Below, in pieces: positions 53,583 through 62,473 of a stretch of 64,000 nt of DNA (positions are counted from its first letter, which is position 1; every line of letters starts with the position of its first letter). Below the pieces are notes generated by a model. The model saw only the letters and a list, made by a program, of their open reading frames with translations. It was not told the DNA's origin and did not search any database. Where the stretch lies: NCBI GenBank assembly GCA_003153375.1, contig PLYM01000138.1, positions 125 through 64,124 on the forward strand. The letters are read 5' to 3'. The DNA comes from Planctomycetaceae bacterium. GTDB lineage: Bacteria; Planctomycetota; Planctomycetia; Pirellulales; PALSA-1355. The position numbers and the translations under genes are program-made.

Positions 53583-53716
53583 CGCGCGCTAAAGGTTGAC
53601 GGGCGCCAAAGGTTGAAATCGCCTCGTGGCTTTGCGCGTGAAGGGTGCCATTCGCTCGCGTGAGGCTGTTAGGGAACGCGCCTGGGATTCGAGCCCCGAC
53701 GTCGGGCATCGCCCCT

Positions 53717-53746
53717 TTGACAATGCGCGGCGGCGGCCCGTAAAAT
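53717..53746 (+). promoter_or_regulatory. Sigma-70 promoter of purM
   Basis: TTGACA at 53717-53722 and TAAAAT at 53741-53746 (five of six), spacer 18 bp, starting 69 bp before the purM ATG. Confidence 0.7.
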
Positions 53747-53785
53747 GGCTCTCTTCTCTGGAGCTGGGTGCCGCAGGCATATTGA

Positions 53786-54847
53786 ATGGCGAAGGCGACT
53801 TACAAGGAATCGGGCGTCGACCTCGCGGTCTATCGCCAGTCGATGGCGCGGCTGCCCAAGCTGCTACACCGCACCTACAGCCCACGCGTCATTCCCAACG
53901 ACGGCGGCTTTGCGGGCCTGTTCCAGCTCGACTTCGCCAGCCCGCTGTTCGCCCGCGGATATCAGGATCCGGTGCTGGTTTCGTGTACCGACGGCGTGGG
54001 CACGAAGCTGAAAGTGGCCACGCAAGCCGGCGCGCACCGCACGGTGGGCATCGACCTGGTGGCGATGAGCGTCAACGACGCGATTTGCTGCGGGGCCGAA
54101 CCGCTGTTCTTCCTCGACTACGTGGCCATGTCGCACGACGATCCAGAATTGCTCGAGCAGATCGTCGAAGGCGTTTCCGAAGGCTGCCTGCAAGCCGACT
54201 GCGCACTTCTGGGCGGCGAGACGGCGATCATGCCCGATCTTTATGCCCGCGGCGACTATGACCTCGCCGGCTTTTGCGTGGCCGTGGCCGAGCGCAAGAA
54301 ACTGGTCGATGGCCGTTCGATTTCGCCCGACGACGTCCTGCTGGGATTGGCCTCGAGCGGCCTGCACTCCAATGGGTTCAGCCTGGCGCGCAAAGTGGTG
54401 TTCGAGATCGGCGGGCTGGACGTCGACGACACCGTGGCTGAGTTGGGCACCACGGCCGGCGCGGCGCTGCTGGAGCCGACGCGCATCTATGTCCGCCCGC
54501 TACGGCTGATCCTGAGTCACTACAAGATCAAGAAAGTCGTACACGGCATCGCGCACATCACGGGCGGAGGCTTGCTGGAAAACCTGGGCCGCATTCTGCC
54601 CAAGGGCATTCAGGCCGTGATCGAGCGCGGCAGTTGGCCGGTGCCTCCGGTGTTTCCCTGGATTCAGGGGCTTGGGCAGGTCGACGCCGAGGAGATGGAC
54701 GAAGTCTTCAACATGGGCATCGGCCTGGTGCTAATCGTCAGCACTCACTACGCCGACAGCATTCGCCACCAATTGGACGACAGCGGCGTCGAAAGCTGGC
54801 CCATCGGCAAGATCGTGGCCGGCGACAAGAAGGCCGTTTGGGCGTAG
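53786..54847 (+). CDS. purM: Phosphoribosylformylglycinamidine cyclo-ligase
   Basis: AIR synthetase of purine biosynthesis, ATP-dependent, forming aminoimidazole ribonucleotide. The 353-residue protein has [38 protein letters not shown] and [13 protein letters not shown]. Length and order match. It has its own sigma-70 promoter and converges with dsbD 40 bp later. Confidence 0.95.
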   Translation: MAKATYKESGVDLAVYRQSMARLPKLLHRTYSPRVIPNDGGFAGLFQLDFASPLFARGYQDPVLVSCTDGVGTKLKVATQAGAHRTVGIDLVAMSVNDAICCGAEPLFFLDYVAMSHDDPELLEQIVEGVSEGCLQADCALLGGETAIMPDLYARGDYDLAGFCVAVAERKKLVDGRSISPDDVLLGLASSGLHSNGFSLARKVVFEIGGLDVDDTVAELGTTAGAALLEPTRIYVRPLRLILSHYKIKKVVHGIAHITGGGLLENLGRILPKGIQAVIERGSWPVPPVFPWIQGLGQVDAEEMDEVFNMGIGLVLIVSTHYADSIRHQLDDSGVESWPIGKIVAGDKKAVWA

Positions 54848-54887
54848 CGCTGAGTGCCAAGGCACCCGGGCGCCCGAAACCGTGTCG

Positions 54888-57293
54888 CTACTTGGTCGAG
54901 GCGGTTAGCGACTTGCCGTCGCCATCGGACTTCGAGGGGCCGGCGGCTTTGAGGGCGTCGAGCACCTGCTGTCGGGAAACCAGGTCGCGCATGACGATCG
55001 CTTCGTCGAGCGGCTTGCCGGCCGGAAAGATGGCCAGCACCGGAATCGACGCGCTGCGAAGCGATTCAAGCATCTGTTTGATCTCGGGCGAGATCGTGGT
55101 GTAGTCGGCCAGCAGCGGCACCACCTTGTTCTCGACCATCAAGTCGCGCACCTCAGTAGTTTCGATGGCCACGGCGAGGTTCGTTTTGCAGTTGAGGCAC
55201 CAGTCGGCCGTAAAGTCGACCAGCACGGTGTGTCCTTCGCCGGTCAGCCGGGCCAGTTCGGCCCGCGAGAAGGTCTGCCAGGGAATGATCGACGCGTGCG
55301 GCCCGAGCCAGTGAAATGCGGCGACGCCGACGACGGCGGCAAAGGCCGAACCTTGGGCCCAGGCCCGCAGTTTACGCCGCAGCGGCTCGACGAGCGACGT
55401 GCGGCCGATCCACCAGCAGCCGGCCCACAGGCCAACCATCATTGCGAATGTGGGCACAAGATAGTTGCGGTCCATGAAGCTGAAAAAGAAGACGATCGTG
55501 CCGAGCATCACGAAGCCCATCATCTGCTTGAACGTGTCCATCCAAGCGCCGGGTTTCGGCAAGAAGCGGATCAGGCGCGGGTAGGCGCCGATAATCAGAT
55601 ACGGCGAGGCCATGCCCAGGCCGATGCAGGCGAAGATCAGGTAGGTAATCGCGGGCGGCTCGCCCAGGGTGTAACCAAACACGGCGCCCAGCAGCGGTCC
55701 GCTGCACGGTGTGGCCAGCAGCGTGGTCAGCACGCCCTTGGTGAACGCGCCGACGGCGCCCTCGCGCGCGGCAACTTCGTTGGCAGCGCCCGAGCCGACC
55801 AGCCCGGGAATGGGAATCTCCCACACGCCCAGGAAGCTCAAAGCCATTACGAACACGACGGCAACCATCACGATGTTGAACGAGGTCGAGCCATACTGCT
55901 CGCCCCAATTCAGGTTCGTATCGCGCAAGCCCAGACTGGCGGCCGAGGCCAGCGTGGCCAGCACCATGAACACGCTCAGCAGGCCGAGCGAATACCAGAT
56001 GTTGAGCGCCAAAACTTGCGAACGGTGCCGCCCGGCCTGCTCGGCGAACGAAAGAATCTTGAGTCCAATGACCGGCAGCACGCAGGGCATGAAGTTCAGC
56101 AGGAAGCCGCCGGCCAGGCTCGACAACAGGGCCAGCCACAGGCTCAGGCCCGGGGCATCGCCAGTTTTCGTACCAGGGCCCAGTCGCGTGTCTGATTCCG
56201 CGGCCTTGGCGGCTTCGCCATATTTGGCGTCGCTGAAGGCCAGCAGCGCCTTCTCCTTGCCGCTGGCCGCCGCCACGGTCACGGCGGCGCTAAAGCGGGC
56301 CGCGCGGGGCAGGTCACAATTGGCATCGTTGCAGGTCTGATAGCCGACGAGTCCTTCGATCGGATAAGTGCCGGGCTTGATGTCCTTGGGAATCTTGATC
56401 GTCGTCGTCCAGGTGACCGGGCCGTTGTAATAGTGCTGGGCCGGCACGCCGGGCAGATCGGATTTGGCTTCGACCGCCTTCTGGCTGGCTTGCGTGCGTT
56501 CGGCCTCGAAGCCGGAAGTCTTGGTGAAGGTGACCAGCGTCGGCTTGGAGCCGGGCGTGTTGGCGTCGCGGTCGGCCAGGGCATAGATGTGCCAGCCGGC
56601 CTGGGGCTCGGCGGTGACGACCAGTTTGACCGTCGAACCGGGAGCGACTGTCGAGGGCTCCAGGTGACCGCGCAAGACCGCGTGAATGTTGGCCGGGGAG
56701 TACACGCCCGTGGCGGCGGGCCTGGCAGTAGCGGGTTCCGGCGGAACGTAGGCGGCGCCAAACTCGAAATTCGTCGGGCTCAAGCAACTCTTGTCGTCGC
56801 AAACCTGAATCCGCGCCTGGCCCGTGATCTTCAAGCCCTTGGGGTCAACGCCCGGCTTGATCTCCAGAGGCGCCTGCCAAACGACCGTGCCTTCGTGAAT
56901 CTCCAGATCGCCCAGGGCGTCATGAACTGCCTTGGGTGGCAAGTTGGGGCGAAAGTCGCCGACCAGACGGTAGTCTGGCGACGCGGCCACCTTGATCTCG
57001 GTGGGACTGGCGATCGTTGGCTTCTGCGTGATGGCGTAGGTGTGCCAGGGGGGCGCGATGGTAGCGGTGACCGAGAGCGTGCCCGGTTGTCCGTGGTCAC
57101 CCGGCGTGAACTGCGCATTGACCGACACGACCGACTCGGGACCGCTGGCACCCGCTAGGCCAGTGTCGCCGATCGACTTCAGCGGCTGCCCACTGAGGAT
57201 GTTCAGTTGCCCCCAGGCGGGAGCCGTCGCGATCCACAGCATCGCCACCGTGAATGCCGCACTGAGGGCGCGGCTGCCACGCATCACGCTCAT
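54888..57293 (-). CDS. dsbD: Thiol:disulfide interchange protein DsbD, with duplicated N-terminal domain
   Basis: An 801-residue reductase that moves electrons from cytoplasmic thioredoxin to periplasmic targets. Order: signal peptide; two DsbD-alpha-like domains, each with a Cys pair (VCDDKSCLSP and TCNDANCDLP), at about residues 55-175 and 195-330; the membrane domain with FMPCVLPV and TPCSGPLLG; and a C-terminal thioredoxin domain with DWCLNCK. E. coli DsbD has only one N-terminal domain. A minus-strand sigma-70 promoter lies just upstream, and trxA is nearby, a sensible electron source. Confidence 0.9.
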   Translation of the reverse strand: MSVMRGSRALSAAFTVAMLWIATAPAWGQLNILSGQPLKSIGDTGLAGASGPESVVSVNAQFTPGDHGQPGTLSVTATIAPPWHTYAITQKPTIASPTEIKVAASPDYRLVGDFRPNLPPKAVHDALGDLEIHEGTVVWQAPLEIKPGVDPKGLKITGQARIQVCDDKSCLSPTNFEFGAAYVPPEPATARPAATGVYSPANIHAVLRGHLEPSTVAPGSTVKLVVTAEPQAGWHIYALADRDANTPGSKPTLVTFTKTSGFEAERTQASQKAVEAKSDLPGVPAQHYYNGPVTWTTTIKIPKDIKPGTYPIEGLVGYQTCNDANCDLPRAARFSAAVTVAAASGKEKALLAFSDAKYGEAAKAAESDTRLGPGTKTGDAPGLSLWLALLSSLAGGFLLNFMPCVLPVIGLKILSFAEQAGRHRSQVLALNIWYSLGLLSVFMVLATLASAASLGLRDTNLNWGEQYGSTSFNIVMVAVVFVMALSFLGVWEIPIPGLVGSGAANEVAAREGAVGAFTKGVLTTLLATPCSGPLLGAVFGYTLGEPPAITYLIFACIGLGMASPYLIIGAYPRLIRFLPKPGAWMDTFKQMMGFVMLGTIVFFFSFMDRNYLVPTFAMMVGLWAGCWWIGRTSLVEPLRRKLRAWAQGSAFAAVVGVAAFHWLGPHASIIPWQTFSRAELARLTGEGHTVLVDFTADWCLNCKTNLAVAIETTEVRDLMVENKVVPLLADYTTISPEIKQMLESLRSASIPVLAIFPAGKPLDEAIVMRDLVSRQQVLDALKAAGPSKSDGDGKSLTASTK

Positions 57294-57332
57294 GCCTTAT
57301 ATCCTTATGCATTAACGTATTAAGCAGGCGAC

Positions 57333-57362
57333 ATTTTACCTCGCGCCGCGCAGGCGGGTCAA
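57333..57362 (-). promoter_or_regulatory. Sigma-70 promoter of dsbD
   Basis: On the minus strand TTGACC (57362-57357) and TAAAAT (57338-57333) are separated by 18 bp, each five of six to consensus. The start would lie about 30 nt before the dsbD ATG. The rest of 57294-57507 shows nothing recognisable. Confidence 0.7.
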
Positions 57363-57507
57363 CGGCGGTCCGATGTGGCGGCCGTGGGACCGGGCCGCCT
57401 TCGCGCTGCTGGCAGGGAGCTTCTTTACGTAACGCCTGAATCAGGAGTTCTTGGCCTGGCGTCTGCCGCAGTCCGCCCTCTTGTATTTTAGCCTTATCTC
57501 CACGACG

Positions 57508-58521
57508 TCACTTGTGCGATTCGCCAAGTTTGGCCAGCCGAGCCAAAAAGTCGTCTACCCGGGCCAGCACCGCGGCCCGATTGGCGAACTCGCGCTGGAC
57601 CAGGTAGATCCAGTCGAGCCATTGCAAGCCGCCCATCAGGACCGTGCTCTGGTCGAAGGCCGAAACCAACGTCAGCTCCTCGGGCGACAGACGTCGAATC
57701 GCCTGGTAGGCCGCCAGGCCGCGTTGCCAATCGGCGGGGTTATCTCCGGCCAGACTGCCCAGCAGCCGCGCTACGTCGGCCGCTGGATTCTCGGGACGCA
57801 ACGAGCCGAAATCGACCAGACCGCTCACCTCATCTCCCGTGAACAGCACGTGGGCGCTCCAGACGTCGCGGATGCAGGGCTGCAGGTGGACCTGTGCCAC
57901 CGCGGCCGCGGCCAGGAGCGGCTCGACTTTGGCCGCGCTCTTGCTGAACAGAGCCAGCAGCTCGCGAGCACGCGAGGCCAGTTCGGGCCAATCGCCGGGG
58001 GTAATGGCCCCTTGCAGATCGGCCAGCCGCCCGGCCTGCAGTTCGCGCAGTCGATCGCGCCGTTCTTGAATGCCGGGCGACGTGGCGGGCCCCACATCAG
58101 GCAGGGGAAACGTCGCGGCCGCCAGGTGAAACTCAGCCAAGGCGCGCAGCGCATTTTCCAGCCGCTGGGGACTGGGCTTCTCGGCGTAGTCGGCCGCTCC
58201 GCTCAGCCAGGGGGTCAACTCCCACAGGTGGCCGGCGTGCCAGACGTAGCCGTGGTGATGGCGCGTTTCCAGGGGCAGCGGAGCATGGCGAAAGCCTTCC
58301 TGGTCGACGTGCCACAGCACGGCCTGAATGAACTCGAGCCGCTCGACCGAGGGGTGCTCCGCGGGCCAGCGGCGCAAGCAGAGCGGGCCCCGCGGCGAAA
58401 TGACGCGCCACAGCCGCGCGCCGCTAAAACTGGTGGCAGCCGTGAACGGAGTCAGCGCCCGTGGCTGACAATCCTCGGGATAGAGCCCGAGGATCCGCTC
58501 GATTCTGTCGTCGGCCGCCAT
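57508..58521 (-). CDS. APH-like phosphotransferase with altered active site
   Basis: A 337-residue protein with the aminoglycoside/choline kinase fold. The nucleotide lobe is present, and the catalytic stretch reads PCIRDVWSAHVLFTGDEVSGLVDFGS, where the common HGDxHxxN pattern becomes RDxWxxH: the aspartate is kept but His replaces the usual Asn. A His-rich ETRHHHGYVWH lies near residue 90. It may be an active small-molecule kinase with unusual geometry or an inactive relative. Monocistronic; convergent with nothing, since the DsbD promoter lies beyond its stop. Confidence 0.7.
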   Translation of the reverse strand: MAADDRIERILGLYPEDCQPRALTPFTAATSFSGARLWRVISPRGPLCLRRWPAEHPSVERLEFIQAVLWHVDQEGFRHAPLPLETRHHHGYVWHAGHLWELTPWLSGAADYAEKPSPQRLENALRALAEFHLAAATFPLPDVGPATSPGIQERRDRLRELQAGRLADLQGAITPGDWPELASRARELLALFSKSAAKVEPLLAAAAVAQVHLQPCIRDVWSAHVLFTGDEVSGLVDFGSLRPENPAADVARLLGSLAGDNPADWQRGLAAYQAIRRLSPEELTLVSAFDQSTVLMGGLQWLDWIYLVQREFANRAAVLARVDDFLARLAKLGESHK

Positions 58522-58830
58522 GGGCGTGGGGTTTCTTGGGCTGGAGTAGCGGAAAACGTCGCACTACCGCTCTCATCGTCACGTATAATACACGTTGCAC
58601 TCCCTGGCGGCGGAAACCGGCAAATAGCGCCGAAATCGGCACGGCCTGCCGAGCCGCCCTCGCTGGCCCAATGCGAAAACCGAAGGCATTCGCGGGACGG
58701 ATAGCGGGATATTTGGGACTAGTTAGATTAGGATATATTTAACGCGATTTTTGGCTGCCTGAGTTCCCGCCTCGCGGGCGTCCGACTCAAAATCGCCTCG
58801 CCCACCGTTTCAAGCCAGTGAGAACCCACG
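58522..58830. other. 309-bp divergent intergenic region
   Basis: No reading frame that I trust. AT-richer than its surroundings near 58704-58745. Candidate -10 boxes are TATAAT at 58584-58589 (no good -35) and TATATT at 58734-58739 with TTGGGA at 58713-58718, 15 bp apart, a weak promoter for the metalloprotease. Confidence 0.4.
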
Positions 58831-61527
58831 ATGATTAAGCGCTTTGCTGCGGCTGGTTATGCTTTGCGGTCTGCCTGTTTTGCGGCAGCCCTTTTGGCGA
58901 CGGGAGCCATGACGGCCCGTGGCGACGAATCGCAAACGGCCCAGGCCGCGCCCGCCGCCGCGGCTGCCGCGGCAGCGTCCGGCGAAGCCAAGCCGGCTAC
59001 TCCCCCCAAATACCCGCCCTTCGCCGAGGTGACCAAGGACTTCGACTCGGTCGATGGCTTGATCAAGCTGCATCGCAAGGGCAATCGCCTGCTGGCCGAG
59101 TTGAGCGGCAGCCAATTGAACCGCGACTTCATCGTGCTGATCTCGATTGCCAAGGGCATTGGCCGCGGCCAGTTGCTGGGCGGCATGAGCTGGGGCTTTG
59201 GCGACGATTGGCTGTGGCAGTTCCGCAAGGTTGACGATCGCATTCACCTGGTCCGACGCAACGTGCGCTTCACGGCCTCGAAGGACGATCCGCAAGAGAA
59301 GGCCGTGAACCTAGCCTACACCGACAGCGTGCTGTTCAGCCTGCCGATCGTCACGACCAGCCCCAGCGGGGCGTATGTCGTCGAGCTTACGCCGGTGTTC
59401 ATGAACGACCTGCCGCAAATATCGAGCGTGTTGCCGGGCTTCTCGTTCTCGGAAAACAAATCGACCTGGGCGGCCGTGAAGGGCTTTCCGAACAACATCG
59501 AACTGGAAGTGGCCGCCACCTATGCGTCGAGCGGATCGCAAGACATCGATTCGGTCGCCGATAGCCGCGGCGCCACGATCAACGTTCACTACTCGATCAG
59601 CACCGTGCCGCAGACCGGCTATCGCCCGCGGCTGGCCGACGATCGCGTGGGCTATTTCTTGACGGTGGTCAAGGACTGGTCGCACAAGGGAGACGACGAC
59701 CGGTTCGTTCGTTACATCAATCGCTGGGACCTGCAAAAGGCCGACGCCTCGGCCGAGCTGTCGCCGCCCAAGCACAAGATCAAGTTCTACGTCGAGAAGA
59801 CCGTGCCCTTTGCCTATCGCAAGCCGATCGTCGAGGGCATCTCGGAATGGAACAAGGCGTTTGAGAAGGCCGGCTTTGCCAACGCGATCGAGGTCATTCA
59901 ACAGGAAGACTCCGACACCTGGGACCCGGAAGACATTCGCTACAACACCTTCCGCTGGATCACGGCTGGCGCGGGCTTTGCCATGGGCCCCTCGCGCGTC
60001 AATCCGAGCACCGGCCAGATTCTCGATGCCGACGTGATCTTCGACGCCGACTTTCTGCAGTTCTGGAAGCAGGAGTATGAGAATTTCACGCCCGAGGGCA
60101 TCGCGGCCGCGACCGGCGGTCCGCTGGATCTGAAGAGCTATCAGGAGCATCTCAAGGCCGAGGGCTCGCTGCACCATCACAATTGCGAGTTGAATCACAG
60201 TCTGCCCCGCGAGTTGGCCTTTGGGTCGGCCATCTTGGCCACCCGCACCAGCACCCCGGCTGACCGCGAGAAGCTGATTACGCAGGGCCTGAAGGAAGTG
60301 ACGATGCACGAGATCGGCCACACGCTGGGCCTGCGACACAACTTCAAGGCCAGCACGATGCTCTCGCTCGAGGAAATGAACGATACGAACAAGACCAAGG
60401 ATACCGGTCTGGCCGCCTCGGTGATGGACTACGCTCCGGCGAATTTGATGCCCAAGGGGGTCACTCAGGGCGATTACTTCTCGACCACGATCGGTCCCTA
60501 CGACATGTGGGCGATCGAGTATGGCTACAAGCCGTTTTCGGGCGGCACCGACGGCGAGTTGGCCGAGCTGAAGAAGATCGCGGCCCGCAACAGCGAGCCG
60601 GGTCTGGCTTTCGCCACGGACGAAGACACGCGCGGCATCGATCCCGATCCGTTGTCGAACCGCTTTGACATGAGCCAGGACCCGATTGCCTATGCCAGGA
60701 TGCGGGCCCAACTGATCAGCGAGCAATGGCCCAAGGTGATCGACGAGACCGCCAAGGCCGGCGACGGCTATCAGAAAGTTCGCCAGGTCTTCGGCGTGCT
60801 GCTGCTGAACCATGGCCGGGCGATGCACTTCGTGTCGCGCTACATCGGCGGCATGTACGTCAATCGGGCCCACAAAGGCGACGCCAACGCCCAGGCGCCG
60901 TTCGTGATCGTCGAGCCCGCCAAGCAACGCGAGGCGCTGGCCCTGCTGGAAGAGCAGGTGTTCAGCGACAAGCCGTTCCAGTTCCCGCCGAGCTTGTACA
61001 GCTACCTGGCGTCGACGCGCTGGTCGCACTGGGGCACCGACGTGCCGCTGCGGGCGGACTATCCGGTACACGAGGTGATCTCGATGTGGCAGGATCGCAT
61101 CCTGCAACAGTTGATGTCGCCGCTGACGCTCGATCGCCTGCACGACAGCGAATTGCACCTGGCACCCGATCAGGACGCGCTGACCACGGCCGAACTGCTC
61201 GACCGACTGACCAAGGCCATCTTTTCGGAAGTCGACAAGATGCCCGAGGGCGAGTATACGAATCGCAAGCCGGCCATCAGCAGCTTGCGGCGCAACCTGC
61301 AACGCGAATACCTGAAGCGGCTGTCGCGACTGGCGATGGGCAACTCGGGCGCTCCGCAGGATTGCCAGACCGTGGCCTATGCCGACCTGTCGGCACTCGA
61401 GGCGCGGATCAACAATCTGCTCAAGAGCAACACCAAGCTCGACAGCTACAGCCGGGCCCACCTGGATGAATCGGCCAGCCGCATCCACAAGGTGCTCGAC
61501 GCCCGCTTGAACCTGTCGGGCCCCTGA
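58831..61527 (+). CDS. Secreted zinc metalloprotease (DUF5117-type metzincin)
   Basis: An 898-residue exported protease. Signal peptide: AAAGYALRSACFAAALLATGAM; then an Ala-rich stretch of about 20 residues. The zinc site HEIGHTLGLRH (residues 493-503) and the Met-turn VMDYAPAN mark a metzincin. The layout of a DUF5117-like N-terminal part (LIKLHRKGNRLLAEL, DFIVLISIAKGI) and a DUF5118-like segment fits a family common in planctomycetes. The C-terminal ~300 residues are alpha-helical. It likely degrades extracellular or surface protein. A strong terminator follows 40 bp after the stop. Confidence 0.9.
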   Translation: MIKRFAAAGYALRSACFAAALLATGAMTARGDESQTAQAAPAAAAAAAASGEAKPATPPKYPPFAEVTKDFDSVDGLIKLHRKGNRLLAELSGSQLNRDFIVLISIAKGIGRGQLLGGMSWGFGDDWLWQFRKVDDRIHLVRRNVRFTASKDDPQEKAVNLAYTDSVLFSLPIVTTSPSGAYVVELTPVFMNDLPQISSVLPGFSFSENKSTWAAVKGFPNNIELEVAATYASSGSQDIDSVADSRGATINVHYSISTVPQTGYRPRLADDRVGYFLTVVKDWSHKGDDDRFVRYINRWDLQKADASAELSPPKHKIKFYVEKTVPFAYRKPIVEGISEWNKAFEKAGFANAIEVIQQEDSDTWDPEDIRYNTFRWITAGAGFAMGPSRVNPSTGQILDADVIFDADFLQFWKQEYENFTPEGIAAATGGPLDLKSYQEHLKAEGSLHHHNCELNHSLPRELAFGSAILATRTSTPADREKLITQGLKEVTMHEIGHTLGLRHNFKASTMLSLEEMNDTNKTKDTGLAASVMDYAPANLMPKGVTQGDYFSTTIGPYDMWAIEYGYKPFSGGTDGELAELKKIAARNSEPGLAFATDEDTRGIDPDPLSNRFDMSQDPIAYARMRAQLISEQWPKVIDETAKAGDGYQKVRQVFGVLLLNHGRAMHFVSRYIGGMYVNRAHKGDANAQAPFVIVEPAKQREALALLEEQVFSDKPFQFPPSLYSYLASTRWSHWGTDVPLRADYPVHEVISMWQDRILQQLMSPLTLDRLHDSELHLAPDQDALTTAELLDRLTKAIFSEVDKMPEGEYTNRKPAISSLRRNLQREYLKRLSRLAMGNSGAPQDCQTVAYADLSALEARINNLLKSNTKLDSYSRAHLDESASRIHKVLDARLNLSGP

Positions 61528-61567
61528 CGCGCAGCCGGCGGCCACGTTGGGCAGGAAAACTCTAAAG

Positions 61568-61599
61568 CCGCTCTCCCAGCCGGGAGGGCGGTTTTTTTT
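61568..61599 (+). terminator. Rho-independent terminator
   Basis: A 10-bp stem (CCGCTCTCCC at 61568-61577 with GGGAGGGCGG at 61582-61591, one G-U pair, 4-nt loop) is followed by eight T residues. It ends the metalloprotease transcript and isolates the PII gene. Confidence 0.9.
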
Positions 61600-61685
61600 G
61601 CGTTGACCAACCGGGTGAAGGCAATGCTTTTCCAAACCCACGCGGCGGGCTATGCTGGATGCGCAAGCACAAGGAACGCGACGCC

Positions 61686-62033
61686 ATGAGAGTTTTGATC
61701 GCCGTCATCCAGCCGACCAAGCTCACCGCCGTCCGCGAGGCGCTGTGCAAGGTCGGTGTCACGCGCATGACCATCTGCGACGCCCAGGGCTATGGGCGAC
61801 AGCGCGGGCAGACGGCCCAATATCGCGGGGTCGAATACAAGACGAACTTGCTACGCAAGATCGCCCTGGAAATCACGGTGAACGATGATTTCGTCGAGCG
61901 AGCGATCGAAGTCATCGTCAGCGTCGCCCGCACCGGGCCGGAGGGGACGATCGGCGACGGCAAGATTTTCCTGCTGCCGCTCGATGAGGTCGTCGACATG
62001 GGTCGCGACTTGCGTGGCCCCGAAGCCATCTGA
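61686..62033 (+). CDS. PII-family signalling protein (GlnB/GlnK-like)
   Basis: A 115-residue PII. The T-loop reads GQTAQYRGVEY with the modifiable tyrosine at Y51, and GKIFLLPLDEVVDM matches the C-terminal core. The ATP-binding positions in TGPEGTIGDGK are kept. PII senses 2-oxoglutarate, ATP and ADP and controls nitrogen uptake and glutamine synthetase. The ATG at 61686 gives the normal MRVLIAVIQP start; nine upstream in-frame codons are disregarded. It is followed 28 bp later by a receiver-like gene, unlike the usual amtB. Confidence 0.93.
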   Translation: MRVLIAVIQPTKLTAVREALCKVGVTRMTICDAQGYGRQRGQTAQYRGVEYKTNLLRKIALEITVNDDFVERAIEVIVSVARTGPEGTIGDGKIFLLPLDEVVDMGRDLRGPEAI

Positions 62034-62061
62034 ACCGCTGGCAAACCCGCGAGAAGCAATA

Positions 62062-62415
62062 ATGGCCAGCGTGGCCCTGATCTCGGACCTGATGATGCAG
62101 TCGCACGTCTCGGGCGCCGCGACCCGAGCGGGCACAACCGTGAAAATCGCCGGCAGTGGCGAGGCGCTGCTGGCCGCCATCCAAGCCGATCCGCCGGCAC
62201 TCGTGATTCTCGACTTGAGCCACCCGGGCCTCGATCCGGCCGACCTCGTGCCGCGGATCAAACAACTCGCGCCCACCGCCCAGATTGTCGCCTTCGGCCC
62301 GCACGTGCACCATGCACGCCTGGCCGCGGCCGAAGCGGCCGGCTGCAATCTGGTGATTTCGCGCGGCCAGTTTCACGCACAGACGGAAGAGATCTTGAAG
62401 CGGTCGACTGTTTAG
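62062..62415 (+). CDS. Degenerate receiver-domain protein
   Basis: A 117-residue single-domain protein with the alternating pattern of a CheY-type receiver: VALISDL, phospho-acceptor-like D51 in VILDLSHPG, IVAFGP where the Thr/Ser switch stands, and VISRG where the conserved Lys is Arg. The acidic pocket is reduced to one Asp (D9). It lacks an output domain. GAGAAG precedes the ATG. Adjacent to PII, so co-expressed; a phospho-independent partner role is possible. Function unproven. Confidence 0.65.
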   Translation: MASVALISDLMMQSHVSGAATRAGTTVKIAGSGEALLAAIQADPPALVILDLSHPGLDPADLVPRIKQLAPTAQIVAFGPHVHHARLAAAEAAGCNLVISRGQFHAQTEEILKRSTV

Positions 62416-62473
62416 AGCGGCGAGTCCAAGGCGAATACCTACCGCTGCGGTTCGTCGAATCGAGAGCCCCGCG

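Noticed and set aside
53680-53715. GATTCGAGCC stretch resembling a tRNA T-loop
   Set aside because: No matching acceptor or anticodon stems could be built around it.
59311-61641. 776-residue open frame antisense to the metalloprotease
   Set aside because: Its opposite strand has the HEIGH zinc site; this frame has no domain.
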